From assembly GCA_902805985.1 (NCBI GenBank), contig CADCUW010000572.1, positions 1-10,403 on the forward strand: 10,403 nucleotides of DNA, given 5' to 3'. Below are positions 1 through 5,807 of the stretch, in pieces. The translations under genes were made by a program, and so were the position numbers. Every line of letters starts with the position of its first letter. Position 1 is the stretch's first letter. Under the pieces are notes generated by a model, which saw only the letters and a program-made list of their open reading frames with translations, was not told the origin of the DNA and ran no database searches. The stretch is from an uncultured Rubrobacteraceae bacterium. GTDB lineage: Bacteria > Actinomycetota > Rubrobacteria > Rubrobacterales > Rubrobacteraceae.

Positions 1-369
1 CCCCCCCAGCTCGCCCGCGGCTGGCTCCGTCTCCCCCCCGCACCTCCCGCAGAAGCGGTGCGTGGCGTGCCAATTCACGACCTGCTTCGCCCGCCCGGCC
101 ACCGCGAAGAAAGGCTCGTCCACGGCCGCGAAGATGGCCCGCAGGTCCACGAACGCAGCACCCTCGGGCGCCTCCACCCGATCCGGCACCTCCGCGGCCC
201 AGCACGGGCTGCCGTTCAGGGAGCCCACGGGTTGACTAAAGGAAGCCTCTATTCCGATCTCTTCTGGGGTAAAAGCCCGCGGCACCCGCGGCTCGTCCCC
301 TTCGAAGATGAGGAGACGGTCCCCCTGGAACGCGAACCACAGCGCCGCGTCCGGCGGGCGCTCAGGCAC
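1..369 (-). CDS. nudC: NAD(H) diphosphatase NudC, N-terminal part (cut by window edge)
   Basis: Only the first 123 codons are in the window; the gene runs off the left edge. Read from a GTG at 369-367, the product opens with a small beta-rich domain (about residues 8-95), as in the NUDIX-like N-terminal domain of NudC. Then comes the family hallmark around residues 92-111, GRAKQVVNWHATHRFCGRCG, where Cys107 and Cys110 are the first half of the zinc ribbon. The second Cys pair and the catalytic Nudix box lie outside the window, so activity cannot be judged. NudC enzymes split NADH or NAD+ into NMN(H) and AMP and can remove NAD caps from RNA (family knowledge). The GTG start overlaps the end of the upstream oxidoreductase gene by 8 nt and has no strong Shine-Dalgarno site, so translation is probably coupled to that gene. 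No ATG offers a better start. Confidence 0.85.
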   Translation of the reverse strand, partial: MPERPPDAALWFAFQGDRLLIFEGDEPRVPRAFTPEEIGIEASFSQPVGSLNGSPCWAAEVPDRVEAPEGAAFVDLRAIFAAVDEPFFAVAGRAKQVVNWHATHRFCGRCGGETEPAAGELGG

Positions 370-3247
370 GCCGGTTTTCGAGGCGGCTCGCCAGGTACTC
401 GGCCGGGTGGAGGGCGCGGCGGCCGGTGCCGTCCTGAATCTGCTCGCGGCAACTCGTCCCCGGCGCGACGACGACGCGGCCCTCCGCCTCCCTGACCGCC
501 GGGAAGAGCCGCCTGTCCCCCATCTTCATCGAGACGTCGTAGTGGCCCTTCTCGTAGCCGAAGAGCCCCGCCATCCCGCAACATCCCGAGTCGACCACCT
601 CGACATCCGTCCCCGGCGCGAGCGCGAGCGCCCTCTCCGTCGGCCCCGTGCCGACAAGCGCCTTCTGGTGGCAATGCCCGTGCAGGAGCACGGAAGACCC
701 CCCGGCCAGCGGGATGTCGCCCTCGAGCTCCAGCACCGACTCCTCGAAGAGGCGGGTGGCCTCAGCGAGCCCCTCGACGCGGGGGTCGTCCGGAAGGAGC
801 TTCTTGTAGTCGTCGCGCATCGTCAGGATGCAGCTCGGCTCCAGGCCGACGAGGGGAACGCCGCGCTCGACGAGGGGCGTCAGGATATCGAGGTTGCGCC
901 TGGCGTTCTTTCGCGCCTGTTCGACGAGGCCCTCAGAGAGCATCGGCCTGCCGCAGCAGACGACCTCGGGCAACAAGACCCTGGCCCCCGCGGCGGCGAA
1001 GATGCGGACCGCGCCGGACCCGACCTCGGGCCGCTGGTACTCGTTCCAGGTGTCGTTGAAGAGCGCGATCTCCACCGGACCGTCCCCCTGCGGTAGCCCC
1101 GGGAACCGCCTGGAGAACGTCTTGTGCGTCACCGCCGGCAGCGTCCTTCGCGGGTCTATGCCCGCCAGAGCAGCCGCGCGCCGCGCGAGACGGGTCTTGC
1201 CCACGTAGTTGAAGAGGGCGGGCGCGCGGGAGGCGAGGGAGAGCCCTCTCCGGATGTGACCGGCGCCCCTCTGGCGCAGAGAGAAGCCGTGCTCCTTGCC
1301 GGACTGGTAGAGAACCTCGGTCTTCATGCTGGCGACGTCCACCTGCGAGGGGCACTCCGTCTTGCACGCCTTGCACCCGACGCAGAGGTCCATAACCTCC
1401 CGCATCCGGCCCCCGGTCAGCTCCTCGGGCGGGAGCGTGCCTTCGAGCACCGAGCGGAGCATGTTCGCCCTGGCGCGGGTCGTGTCCTGCTCGTCCAGGG
1501 TAACCATGTACGAGGGGCACATCGTGCCGCCGGTCTTTTTGCGGCAGAAGCCGCTCCCGTTGCAGAGCTCCACGGCCTTGGCGAACCCGCCCTGCTCGGA
1601 GAAGTCAAGGCCCGTCGCCACCGGCAGGCGCCTGCGTCCGGGTCCGATGCGGAGCTGGCCGTCCATCCTCGGTGGATCCACGATGACACCGGGGTTCATC
1701 GTCCCCTTGGGATCGAAGAGCTCTTTGACCTCGGAGAAGGCGCGCAGGATCTCCGGCCCGTACATCTTGCCCAAAAATTCCGAGCGGCTGAGGCCGTCGC
1801 CGTGCTCGCCGGAGATCGAACCCCCGCACTCAACGACGAGGTCGGCGACCTCCTCGCCTATGCGCCGCATCCTGGCGACGCCTTCCGGATCGCTGGTGTC
1901 GAGCGCGGGCCTGACGTGCAGGCACCCGACGCTCGCGTGGCCGTAGAAGCAGGCCCAGGTGCCGGCGTCTTCGACGATCTCCTGGAACCTGACGACGAAC
2001 TCTTCGAGCCTCCCGGGCGGCACCGCCGCGTCCTCGACGAAGGCGACCGGCTTCTCCTTCTCTGCGGTGCCGAGCAGGAGCGGCAGGGTGGACTTGCGGA
2101 GCCTGACCGTCTGGTACATCTCGGCCTTCGTGCGCAGCGGCGCCACCGACCGGGCCCCGACCTCCCCGGCCACCTCCTCGATACCGTCGAACCTCTCGTC
2201 GAGCTCGTCCTCCGTACCGCTCCACTCGACCAGCAGGATCGCCTTCGGAGGCTCCGCGTCGGGGCCGCCCTGCAAGAACCGGGTCGAATCCCTGTAGGCC
2301 GGGGTCTGCCGGGCGCGGCCTATGGCGACGTCGTCCAGAAGCTCCACCGCGGAAGGGTCCATCTCCAGAAATTTGACCGTCGCGCGGGCGGCGGCGGCTA
2401 AGGTGTCGAACTCGAAGGAGGCAAGCGCCCGGGCTTCGGGGAGCGGGTGCAGCCGGAACTCGGCGCGGGTCACGACGGCGAGCGTGCCCTCAGAGCCGCA
2501 GACGAGGCCGGTAAGGTCGAGGGTGTCGGGGTCGACGAGGGCGTCCAGGCCGTAGCCGGAGACGCGCCGGATCATGTCTGGGAAGCGGCGCCGGATCTCC
2601 CCCTCGTGCCTCTTCCCTATCTCCATAGCCCCGCGCAACAGACGCCCCTCCGCGTCGTCTCCGCGCGCCCGCTCCTCCGCCTCCCGGTGCCGCATGGGAC
2701 GCAGGTCCACCGTCTCCCCGTCAGGCAACACGCACCTCAGGCAGAGGATCTGGTCAGCGGTGGTCCCGAAGACGAGGCTCCGCATGCCGGCCGAGTTGTT
2801 CCCGACCATCCCGCCCAACGTCGCGACGTCAGACGTCGAAGTGTCGGCTCCGAAGACCAGGCCGCGCGGCTCGACGAGGGCGTTGAGCTCACCCTGCACG
2901 ACCCCGGGCTCGACCACGCAGCGCCTTCCCTCAACGTCAACCTCGATCACACGGTTCATCTCGGAGACGTCGAGGGCGAGGCCTGGGGCAGTCGCCTGGC
3001 CGGCGAGGCTCGTCCCGGTGCCGCGGGGAGTAATGGAGAGGCCGAGCTCTCGCGCGACGCCCAGCGTCAACTTTACGTCGTCTTCCGAGCGGGCCACGAC
3101 CACGCCGACGGGTTTTCTAAGGTAGATCGAGGCGTCCGTGGACCACAGGGCACGCGAGGCTTCGTCCGTGCGCAGGTAGCCCTGGAGTCCCCCGTCGAGG
3201 GCGGCGTGAAGCCGCGCCGCGATCCTGTCTGCCCTCTCCCGGATCAT
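362..3247 (-). CDS. FAD-binding and 4Fe-4S/CCG-domain oxidoreductase (D-2-hydroxyacid dehydrogenase, YdiJ/GlcD-GlpC fusion type)
   Basis: A 961-residue fusion, normal length for this family. Residues about 45-265 form the FAD-binding (PCMH-type) domain, with PRGTGTSLAGQA at 74-85 and TSTSDVATLGGMVGNNSAG at 136-154. Residues about 270-525 are the FAD-oxidase C domain, with GHASVGCLH (436-444) and SGEHGDG (479-485), the usual metal/substrate histidine motifs, closing in FDPKGTMNPG. A ferredoxin-like segment follows: Cys562, 568, 577, then CVGCKACKTECP (622-633). The GlpC-like cysteine-rich part has CCG at 764-766, HCHQK at 858-862 and CCG at 889-891. Such proteins oxidise D-2-hydroxyacids (D-lactate, D-2-hydroxyglutarate, glycolate) and pass electrons through Fe-S clusters to the quinone pool; the substrate cannot be told here. 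There is no signal peptide, so it is probably a cytoplasmic, membrane-associated protein. I chose ATG 3247: the longer reading frame back to 3307 would cross the promoter. The gene overlaps nudC and is likely cotranscribed with it. Confidence 0.93.
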   Translation of the reverse strand: MIRERADRIAARLHAALDGGLQGYLRTDEASRALWSTDASIYLRKPVGVVVARSEDDVKLTLGVARELGLSITPRGTGTSLAGQATAPGLALDVSEMNRVIEVDVEGRRCVVEPGVVQGELNALVEPRGLVFGADTSTSDVATLGGMVGNNSAGMRSLVFGTTADQILCLRCVLPDGETVDLRPMRHREAEERARGDDAEGRLLRGAMEIGKRHEGEIRRRFPDMIRRVSGYGLDALVDPDTLDLTGLVCGSEGTLAVVTRAEFRLHPLPEARALASFEFDTLAAAARATVKFLEMDPSAVELLDDVAIGRARQTPAYRDSTRFLQGGPDAEPPKAILLVEWSGTEDELDERFDGIEEVAGEVGARSVAPLRTKAEMYQTVRLRKSTLPLLLGTAEKEKPVAFVEDAAVPPGRLEEFVVRFQEIVEDAGTWACFYGHASVGCLHVRPALDTSDPEGVARMRRIGEEVADLVVECGGSISGEHGDGLSRSEFLGKMYGPEILRAFSEVKELFDPKGTMNPGVIVDPPRMDGQLRIGPGRRRLPVATGLDFSEQGGFAKAVELCNGSGFCRKKTGGTMCPSYMVTLDEQDTTRARANMLRSVLEGTLPPEELTGGRMREVMDLCVGCKACKTECPSQVDVASMKTEVLYQSGKEHGFSLRQRGAGHIRRGLSLASRAPALFNYVGKTRLARRAAALAGIDPRRTLPAVTHKTFSRRFPGLPQGDGPVEIALFNDTWNEYQRPEVGSGAVRIFAAAGARVLLPEVVCCGRPMLSEGLVEQARKNARRNLDILTPLVERGVPLVGLEPSCILTMRDDYKKLLPDDPRVEGLAEATRLFEESVLELEGDIPLAGGSSVLLHGHCHQKALVGTGPTERALALAPGTDVEVVDSGCCGMAGLFGYEKGHYDVSMKMGDRRLFPAVREAEGRVVVAPGTSCREQIQDGTGRRALHPAEYLASRLENRRA

Positions 3248-3253
3248 GCCCGC

Positions 3254-3261
3254 AGTATAGT
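3254..3261. promoter_or_regulatory. Overlapping opposed -10 boxes of a divergent promoter
   Basis: The eight bases AGTATAGT hold TATAGT on the plus strand (3256-3261) and TATACT on the minus strand (3259-3254), sharing the central TATA. The minus box sits 6 nt before the ATG of the FAD/Fe-S gene, so transcription would begin at or next to that ATG and give a leaderless mRNA; no Shine-Dalgarno site precedes that ATG. The plus box would start transcription near 3268, in front of the EEP gene. Neither box has a good -35 at 16-18 bp. The two boxes are seen directly; promoter activity is inferred. Confidence 0.5.
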
Positions 3262-3283
3262 ACGGACGGTTGCCAAGGATTCG

Positions 3284-3290
3284 AAGGGAG
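3284..3290 (+). promoter_or_regulatory. Shine-Dalgarno site that points to a CTG start for the EEP gene
   Basis: AAGGGAG lies 7 nt before an in-frame CTG at 3298, a near-ideal spacing. It is more than 20 nt from the first conventional in-frame starts (GTG 3313, ATG 3316), which have no well-placed ribosome site of their own. Confidence 0.45.
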
Positions 3291-3312
3291 CCCCGGGCTG
3301 GACACACTCAAG

Positions 3313-4164
3313 GTGATGAGCTTTAACGTGCGGGGCTCTTTTCGCGACCTCGGCAACCGGGAGGCCCGCTGGCGGAGCCGGGCGGCCGAGAACGTCGCGG
3401 CCATAGAACGCCGCGCGCCGCACGTCGTCGGCCTCCAGGAGTGCCAGCGCGGCAACCTCCTCACCTACCGCAAGTACCTGCTCCGCTACGAGCGCGTCAG
3501 GGGACCCCGCTACGGCAACGCTCCCCCCCACGACTTCAACGCCATCCTCTACGACCCGGCCCGCCTGGATCTCCTGGAGTCGGGCGGCTTCTGGTTGAGC
3601 GAGACGCCCGAGAGACACTCCCGAAGCTGGGAGACCAGGGTCGCCCGCTCCGCGAACTGGGCGCTCTTCCGCACCCGGGAGACCAACTTCCTTCACCTCA
3701 ACACCCACCTCGACCATAAGAGCGCCCCCGCCCGCCGCAACGGAAGCGCCCTCATCATCGAGGAGGTGGAGAAACTGCTGCGACACCACGGACCCGAGAT
3801 CCCGGCCATCCTGACCGGGGATTTCAACTGCCGTCCCGGCACGCCCACCTACAAGAATCTTACGAGAGCCGGCTTCGCCGACACGTTCCTCGCCGCCGGG
3901 AACAGGGACGAAGAAGGAATGGGTACCTTTCACGCCTTCGAGGGGAATGGGTACCGTGACCCCCACCCCGAACGCGGCCCGAGGCGCATAGACTGGATCC
4001 TCCTGAAAGACCCTTCCAACCGTCTTCCCGTCGTCTCCCACGAGATCCTCCGCGACGGAGCCGACCGTCCCCCGTACCCGAGCGACCACCACCCGGTCCT
4101 GGCGCGGTTCACCCTTGCCGGCCAGGAGGATCAAGGACCCACGTCCACGCAACCCCAGGCGTAG
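3313..4164 (+). CDS. Endonuclease/exonuclease/phosphatase (EEP) family metal-dependent hydrolase
   Basis: Single-domain EEP (DNase I / exonuclease III fold) protein of 283 residues from the GTG. All the usual active-site motifs are present in order: SFN (Asn5), LQE (Glu43, metal ligand), NTHLDH (130-135, with the catalytic-type His132), GDFN (169-172), RRIDWI (Asp227) and SDHHP (257-261, Asp258-His259). These form the Mg2+-dependent phosphodiester or phosphomonoester cleavage site, so the enzyme should be active. The substrate (DNA, RNA, inositol phosphate or another phosphoester) cannot be read from sequence. I see no signal peptide or membrane segment, so it is probably cytoplasmic. The C-terminal 15 or so residues are polar and disordered-looking. 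It is divergent from the FAD/Fe-S gene and convergent with the sigma factor gene. The start is uncertain: CTG 3298 would add LDTLK, completing the first beta strand, and has the better ribosome site; ATG 3316 is also possible. Confidence 0.9.
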   Translation: MMSFNVRGSFRDLGNREARWRSRAAENVAAIERRAPHVVGLQECQRGNLLTYRKYLLRYERVRGPRYGNAPPHDFNAILYDPARLDLLESGGFWLSETPERHSRSWETRVARSANWALFRTRETNFLHLNTHLDHKSAPARRNGSALIIEEVEKLLRHHGPEIPAILTGDFNCRPGTPTYKNLTRAGFADTFLAAGNRDEEGMGTFHAFEGNGYRDPHPERGPRRIDWILLKDPSNRLPVVSHEILRDGADRPPYPSDHHPVLARFTLAGQEDQGPTSTQPQA

Positions 4165-4184
4165 GGGCGTTCGCGAACCGCCCC
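4164..4184 (+). terminator. First hairpin after the EEP gene
   Basis: GGGGCG (4164-4169) pairs with CGCCCC (4179-4184) around a 9-nt loop, starting at the last base of the EEP stop codon. No T run follows directly. It stands just before the stronger hairpin at 4192-4215 and may help protect the 3' end or terminate together with it. Confidence 0.35.
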
Positions 4185-4191
4185 AACGAAA

Positions 4192-4215
4192 AGGAGCCCC
4201 GCGAACGGGGCTCCT
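4192..4215. terminator. Bidirectional intrinsic terminator between convergent genes
   Basis: A perfect 10-bp stem, AGGAGCCCCG (4192-4201) with CGGGGCTCCT (4206-4215), closes on a CGAA tetraloop. On the minus strand it is followed by TTTCGTT, a short U-rich tail (the first A-T pair of the stem adds one more T), so it fits best as the end of the sigma factor transcript. On the plus strand a weaker TCTCTA follows. It lies 51 nt beyond the sigma stop codon and 27 nt beyond the EEP stop codon. Confidence 0.8.
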
Positions 4216-4228
4216 CTCTACGTCACCA

Positions 4229-4240
4229 CCGGATATCCGG
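4229..4240. repeat. 12-bp perfect palindrome downstream of the sigma gene
   Basis: CCGGATATCCGG is a perfect palindrome without a loop, and two further matching pairs flank it after one mismatch. It lies between the terminator and the sigma stop codon, so it is not in a promoter position. It could be a protein-binding site or part of the 3' untranslated structure; nothing in the sequence decides. Confidence 0.4.
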
Positions 4241-4266
4241 CGGCCGAAACCAGATGGCCTGAGCCT

Positions 4267-5142
4267 CTAGGCGGCGGCGCCGCGGAGGACCGCGCCGAAC
4301 TCGCCGCTGGCGAGCATGCGCTCCGCCTCGCGCTGGAGCTGGCGGACGCGCTCGCGGGAGATGCCAAGCTCGTCGGAGAGCTCGGCCAGCGTCGCGGTGT
4401 CGCGGTCGCCGAGGCCGTAGCGACGGATCAGGACGTGCTGGTGGCGCTCCGGCAGCCGCTCGACCGCCTCCTTGAGCGACCCGAGCTCGATGTCCCCGAT
4501 CACCACGCCGGCGACCTCGGCGGCCTTGTCGTCCTCGATGAGCTCGCCGAGCTCGGAACCGTCGCCGTCGGAGGATAGCGGCTGGTTGAGGCTAGTGGCG
4601 TCGGGCATGGCGCTCTTGACGTCGATCACCTCATCGACGGTCCACTCGAGCTTCTTGGCGACCTCCTCGTCGGTCGGCTCGCGGGTGAGCTGCGCGGAGA
4701 GCTCGTTGTAGGCGCGGGCCATCTTCCGGATCTTGTCGCCCATGTGGACGGGGACCCTGATGGTGCGGCCCTTGTCCGCGACGGCACGCTGCACGGCCTG
4801 GCGGATCCACCACGTCGCGTACGTCGAAAACCTCCAGCCGCGGTCGGGGTCGAACTTCTCGACCGCCCGCATGAGGCCGACGTTGCCCTCCTGAATCAAA
4901 TCCTCAAAGGGCAGACCCATCCCGCGGTACCGCTTGGCGACGCTCACCACGAGCCGCAAGTTCTTCTCCACGAGCTTCTTGCGCGCCCTGTCATCCCCGG
5001 CCTCGGCGGCCTTAGAGAGGCTGATCTCCTCCTTGTGCGTCAGGAGATTGCCCTTGTCGATGCGCGCGAAGTAGCCCGGTATGAGGTCCGGGGTCTCCGA
5101 TGTCCGCTCCGTCTTGCGCCCTCTGGTCTCTGTTACTGCCAT
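4267..5142 (-). CDS. RpoD-family sigma factor (group 1/2, no region 1.1)
   Basis: 291-residue sigma-70 protein that directs RNA polymerase to promoters. Region 1.2 covers about 20-50. Region 2 covers about 54-124, with the core-binding [18 protein letters not shown] (81-98) and the -10-melting and recognition part [17 protein letters not shown] (104-120). Region 3 starts at [13 protein letters not shown] (126-138). Region 4 covers about 225-280, with the -35 helix-turn-helix [18 protein letters not shown] (252-269). The -35-contacting RER..RQ pattern is intact, so it should read TTGACA-like boxes. There is no acidic region 1.1 and the N-terminus is short, as in group 2 sigmas and in some short primary sigmas; which of the two it is cannot be decided here. 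I chose ATG 5142 because GGAGGAGG lies 6 nt upstream. It is a monocistronic gene with its own promoter and terminator. Confidence 0.93.
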   Translation of the reverse strand: MAVTETRGRKTERTSETPDLIPGYFARIDKGNLLTHKEEISLSKAAEAGDDRARKKLVEKNLRLVVSVAKRYRGMGLPFEDLIQEGNVGLMRAVEKFDPDRGWRFSTYATWWIRQAVQRAVADKGRTIRVPVHMGDKIRKMARAYNELSAQLTREPTDEEVAKKLEWTVDEVIDVKSAMPDATSLNQPLSSDGDGSELGELIEDDKAAEVAGVVIGDIELGSLKEAVERLPERHQHVLIRRYGLGDRDTATLAELSDELGISRERVRQLQREAERMLASGEFGAVLRGAAA

Positions 5143-5148
5143 TGCGTT

Positions 5149-5156
5149 CCTCCTCC
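5149..5156 (-). promoter_or_regulatory. Strong ribosome binding site of the sigma gene
   Basis: GGAGGAGG with a 6-nt spacer to ATG 5142, close to ideal. It fixes the start codon and suggests high translation. Confidence 0.85.
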
Positions 5157-5259
5157 GCTCCGTGCTATAAAGCCCGTCCGTCGGCCCGTTTTTGGTCCCC
5201 GTTCCCCCAGCAGCGCAAACAACGCCGCTGAGGCCCTGATCTCCAGCGCTCGGAACTTG

Positions 5260-5276
5260 TGTAATCCGGGGTTACA
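5260..5276. repeat. Inverted repeat in the sigma gene leader, possible operator
   Basis: TGTAA (5260-5264) and TTACA (5272-5276) flank a 7-nt GC core. The site begins about 23 nt downstream of the predicted transcription start of the sigma gene, where a bound repressor could block elongation. A further TGTAA overlaps the -10 region (minus strand, around 5314-5310). The arms are short, so chance is possible. Confidence 0.3.
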
Positions 5277-5305
5277 GGCTGTTTTCAGAAACTTGCCAAA
5301 CTCGC

Positions 5306-5333
5306 AGTTTACACGTTCAAAACGCGTTGTCAA
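5306..5333 (-). promoter_or_regulatory. Sigma-70 type promoter of the sigma factor gene
   Basis: A perfect TTGACA (-35, 5333-5328) is separated by 16 bp from TAAACT (-10, 5311-5306). Transcription would start near 5299, giving a leader of about 157 nt before ATG 5142. This is the clearest -35 element in the window. It fits autoregulation by a housekeeping-type sigma, which is inferred. Confidence 0.7.
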
Positions 5334-5371
5334 GTGCGTCCCGGAACGCGGTCGAACCCGTGCGACGAGAG

Positions 5372-5377
5372 TATAGT
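5372..5377 (+). promoter_or_regulatory. Candidate -10 box of the small membrane protein gene
   Basis: TATAGT on the plus strand, 44 nt before the TTG start at 5422. There is no recognisable -35 at the right distance, so the call rests on the hexamer and its position. Confidence 0.35.
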
Positions 5378-5409
5378 TACGCGGCGTTTGCTGGCGTGGC
5401 GAGGTTTCT

Positions 5410-5417
5410 GGGAGGGG
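5410..5417 (+). promoter_or_regulatory. Ribosome binding site that sets a TTG start
   Basis: GGGAGGGG lies 4 nt before TTG 5422. No ATG or GTG lies in frame nearby, so this site is the main support for the TTG start of the small membrane protein. Confidence 0.5.
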
Positions 5418-5421
5418 TCGG

Positions 5422-5664
5422 TTGCGTTCGGGCTGTCTGGGGCTGATCTTGAGGATAGGGGTTGTGTCGTTCGCGGCGGTTCTGGCCGCCGTCAGCCTGG
5501 CCCTGATCGCCTCGTTCGCCGTCTCGGCCGTCGGGCAACCCTCCGGGCTTACGAACGTCACCGGGGTGGTTATCGCTTGCGTGGCGGGGCTCTGTTTCTT
5601 CCTGGTGGGGCGCGCGATCTGGCGCGAGATGAGGGAGAAGGGGCCGGAGGAACGACGCGACTGA
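5422..5664 (+). CDS. Small two-helix membrane protein, function unknown
   Basis: 80 residues, not a family I recognise. Two hydrophobic segments are clear: about residues 8-36 (from LILRIGVVSF through IASFAVSAVG) and about 45-66 (from NVTGVVIACV through FFLVGRAIW). A short polar loop with Gln-Pro-Ser-Gly joins them. The C-terminus (REMREKGPEERRD) is highly charged and by the positive-inside rule cytoplasmic, as is the short N-terminus, giving a hairpin in the inner membrane. The coding call rests on the two well-formed membrane segments, the ribosome site before a TTG start, an upstream TATAGT, and its place in a gap with no better reading frame. It is divergent from the sigma factor gene and could share regulation with it, but nothing shows a functional link. 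A long antisense frame over the same stretch is low-complexity Arg/Pro/Thr and looks like a shadow. Confidence 0.65.
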   Translation: MRSGCLGLILRIGVVSFAAVLAAVSLALIASFAVSAVGQPSGLTNVTGVVIACVAGLCFFLVGRAIWREMREKGPEERRD

Positions 5665-5676
5665 AGCCTGACTCTG

Positions 5677-5771
5677 GGTTTTGAGGTATCGTGGAGCGAG
5701 GATGCCGCGGACACACCTCTCTCTGGTGGCGATGCCTGGCTCCAGGCGACGCAACCCTGATACCTAGAACC
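5677..5771. repeat. Long imperfect inverted repeat in a convergent gap
   Basis: GGTTTTGAGGTATC (5677-5690) matches the reverse complement of GATACCTAGAACC (5759-5771) apart from one mismatch and one gap. The 68-nt interior holds a smaller hairpin, GCCTGG/CCAGGC (5734-5747), and two copies of GATGCC (5701 and 5731). It lies between the ends of the small membrane gene and the nitrilase gene. It could be a terminator-like folded 3' end or an intergenic repeat unit; one copy cannot tell. Confidence 0.4.
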
Positions 5772-5776
5772 TAAGA

Positions 5777-5791
5777 GCCTCCGAGGGAGGC
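5777..5791. terminator. Short hairpin downstream of the nitrilase gene
   Basis: GCCTCC/GGAGGC with a 3-nt loop, 17 nt beyond the nitrilase stop codon. No T run follows on either strand, so it is a weak terminator candidate, possibly acting together with the larger repeat next to it. Confidence 0.3.
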
Positions 5792-5807
5792 GACCCGAAA
5801 CCTCATC

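Noticed and set aside
3248..3307. 20-residue N-terminal extension of the FAD/Fe-S oxidoreductase
   Set aside because: It would be translated from the promoter region and has no ribosome site; the family core begins naturally after ATG 3247.
308..3316. Several long plus-strand reading frames opposite the FAD/Fe-S gene
   Set aside because: They are Arg/Pro/Ala-rich and low in complexity, with no recognisable domains. The minus strand encodes a complete, well-conserved enzyme, so these are shadows of high GC.
5164..5169. TATAGC (minus strand) as the sigma gene -10 box
   Set aside because: It would start transcription at the ribosome site and has no -35; the TTGACA/TAAACT pair further upstream is much better.
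4744..5376. 210-residue plus-strand frame running from the sigma gene into the gap
   Set aside because: Most of it is antisense to conserved sigma regions 1.2-3; no domain or ribosome site supports it.
5133..5714. 193-residue minus-strand frame over the sigma leader and the small membrane gene
   Set aside because: It crosses the consensus sigma promoter and is antisense to a better coding candidate. Its composition (Arg/Thr/Pro) is typical of a shadow, and I see no motif.
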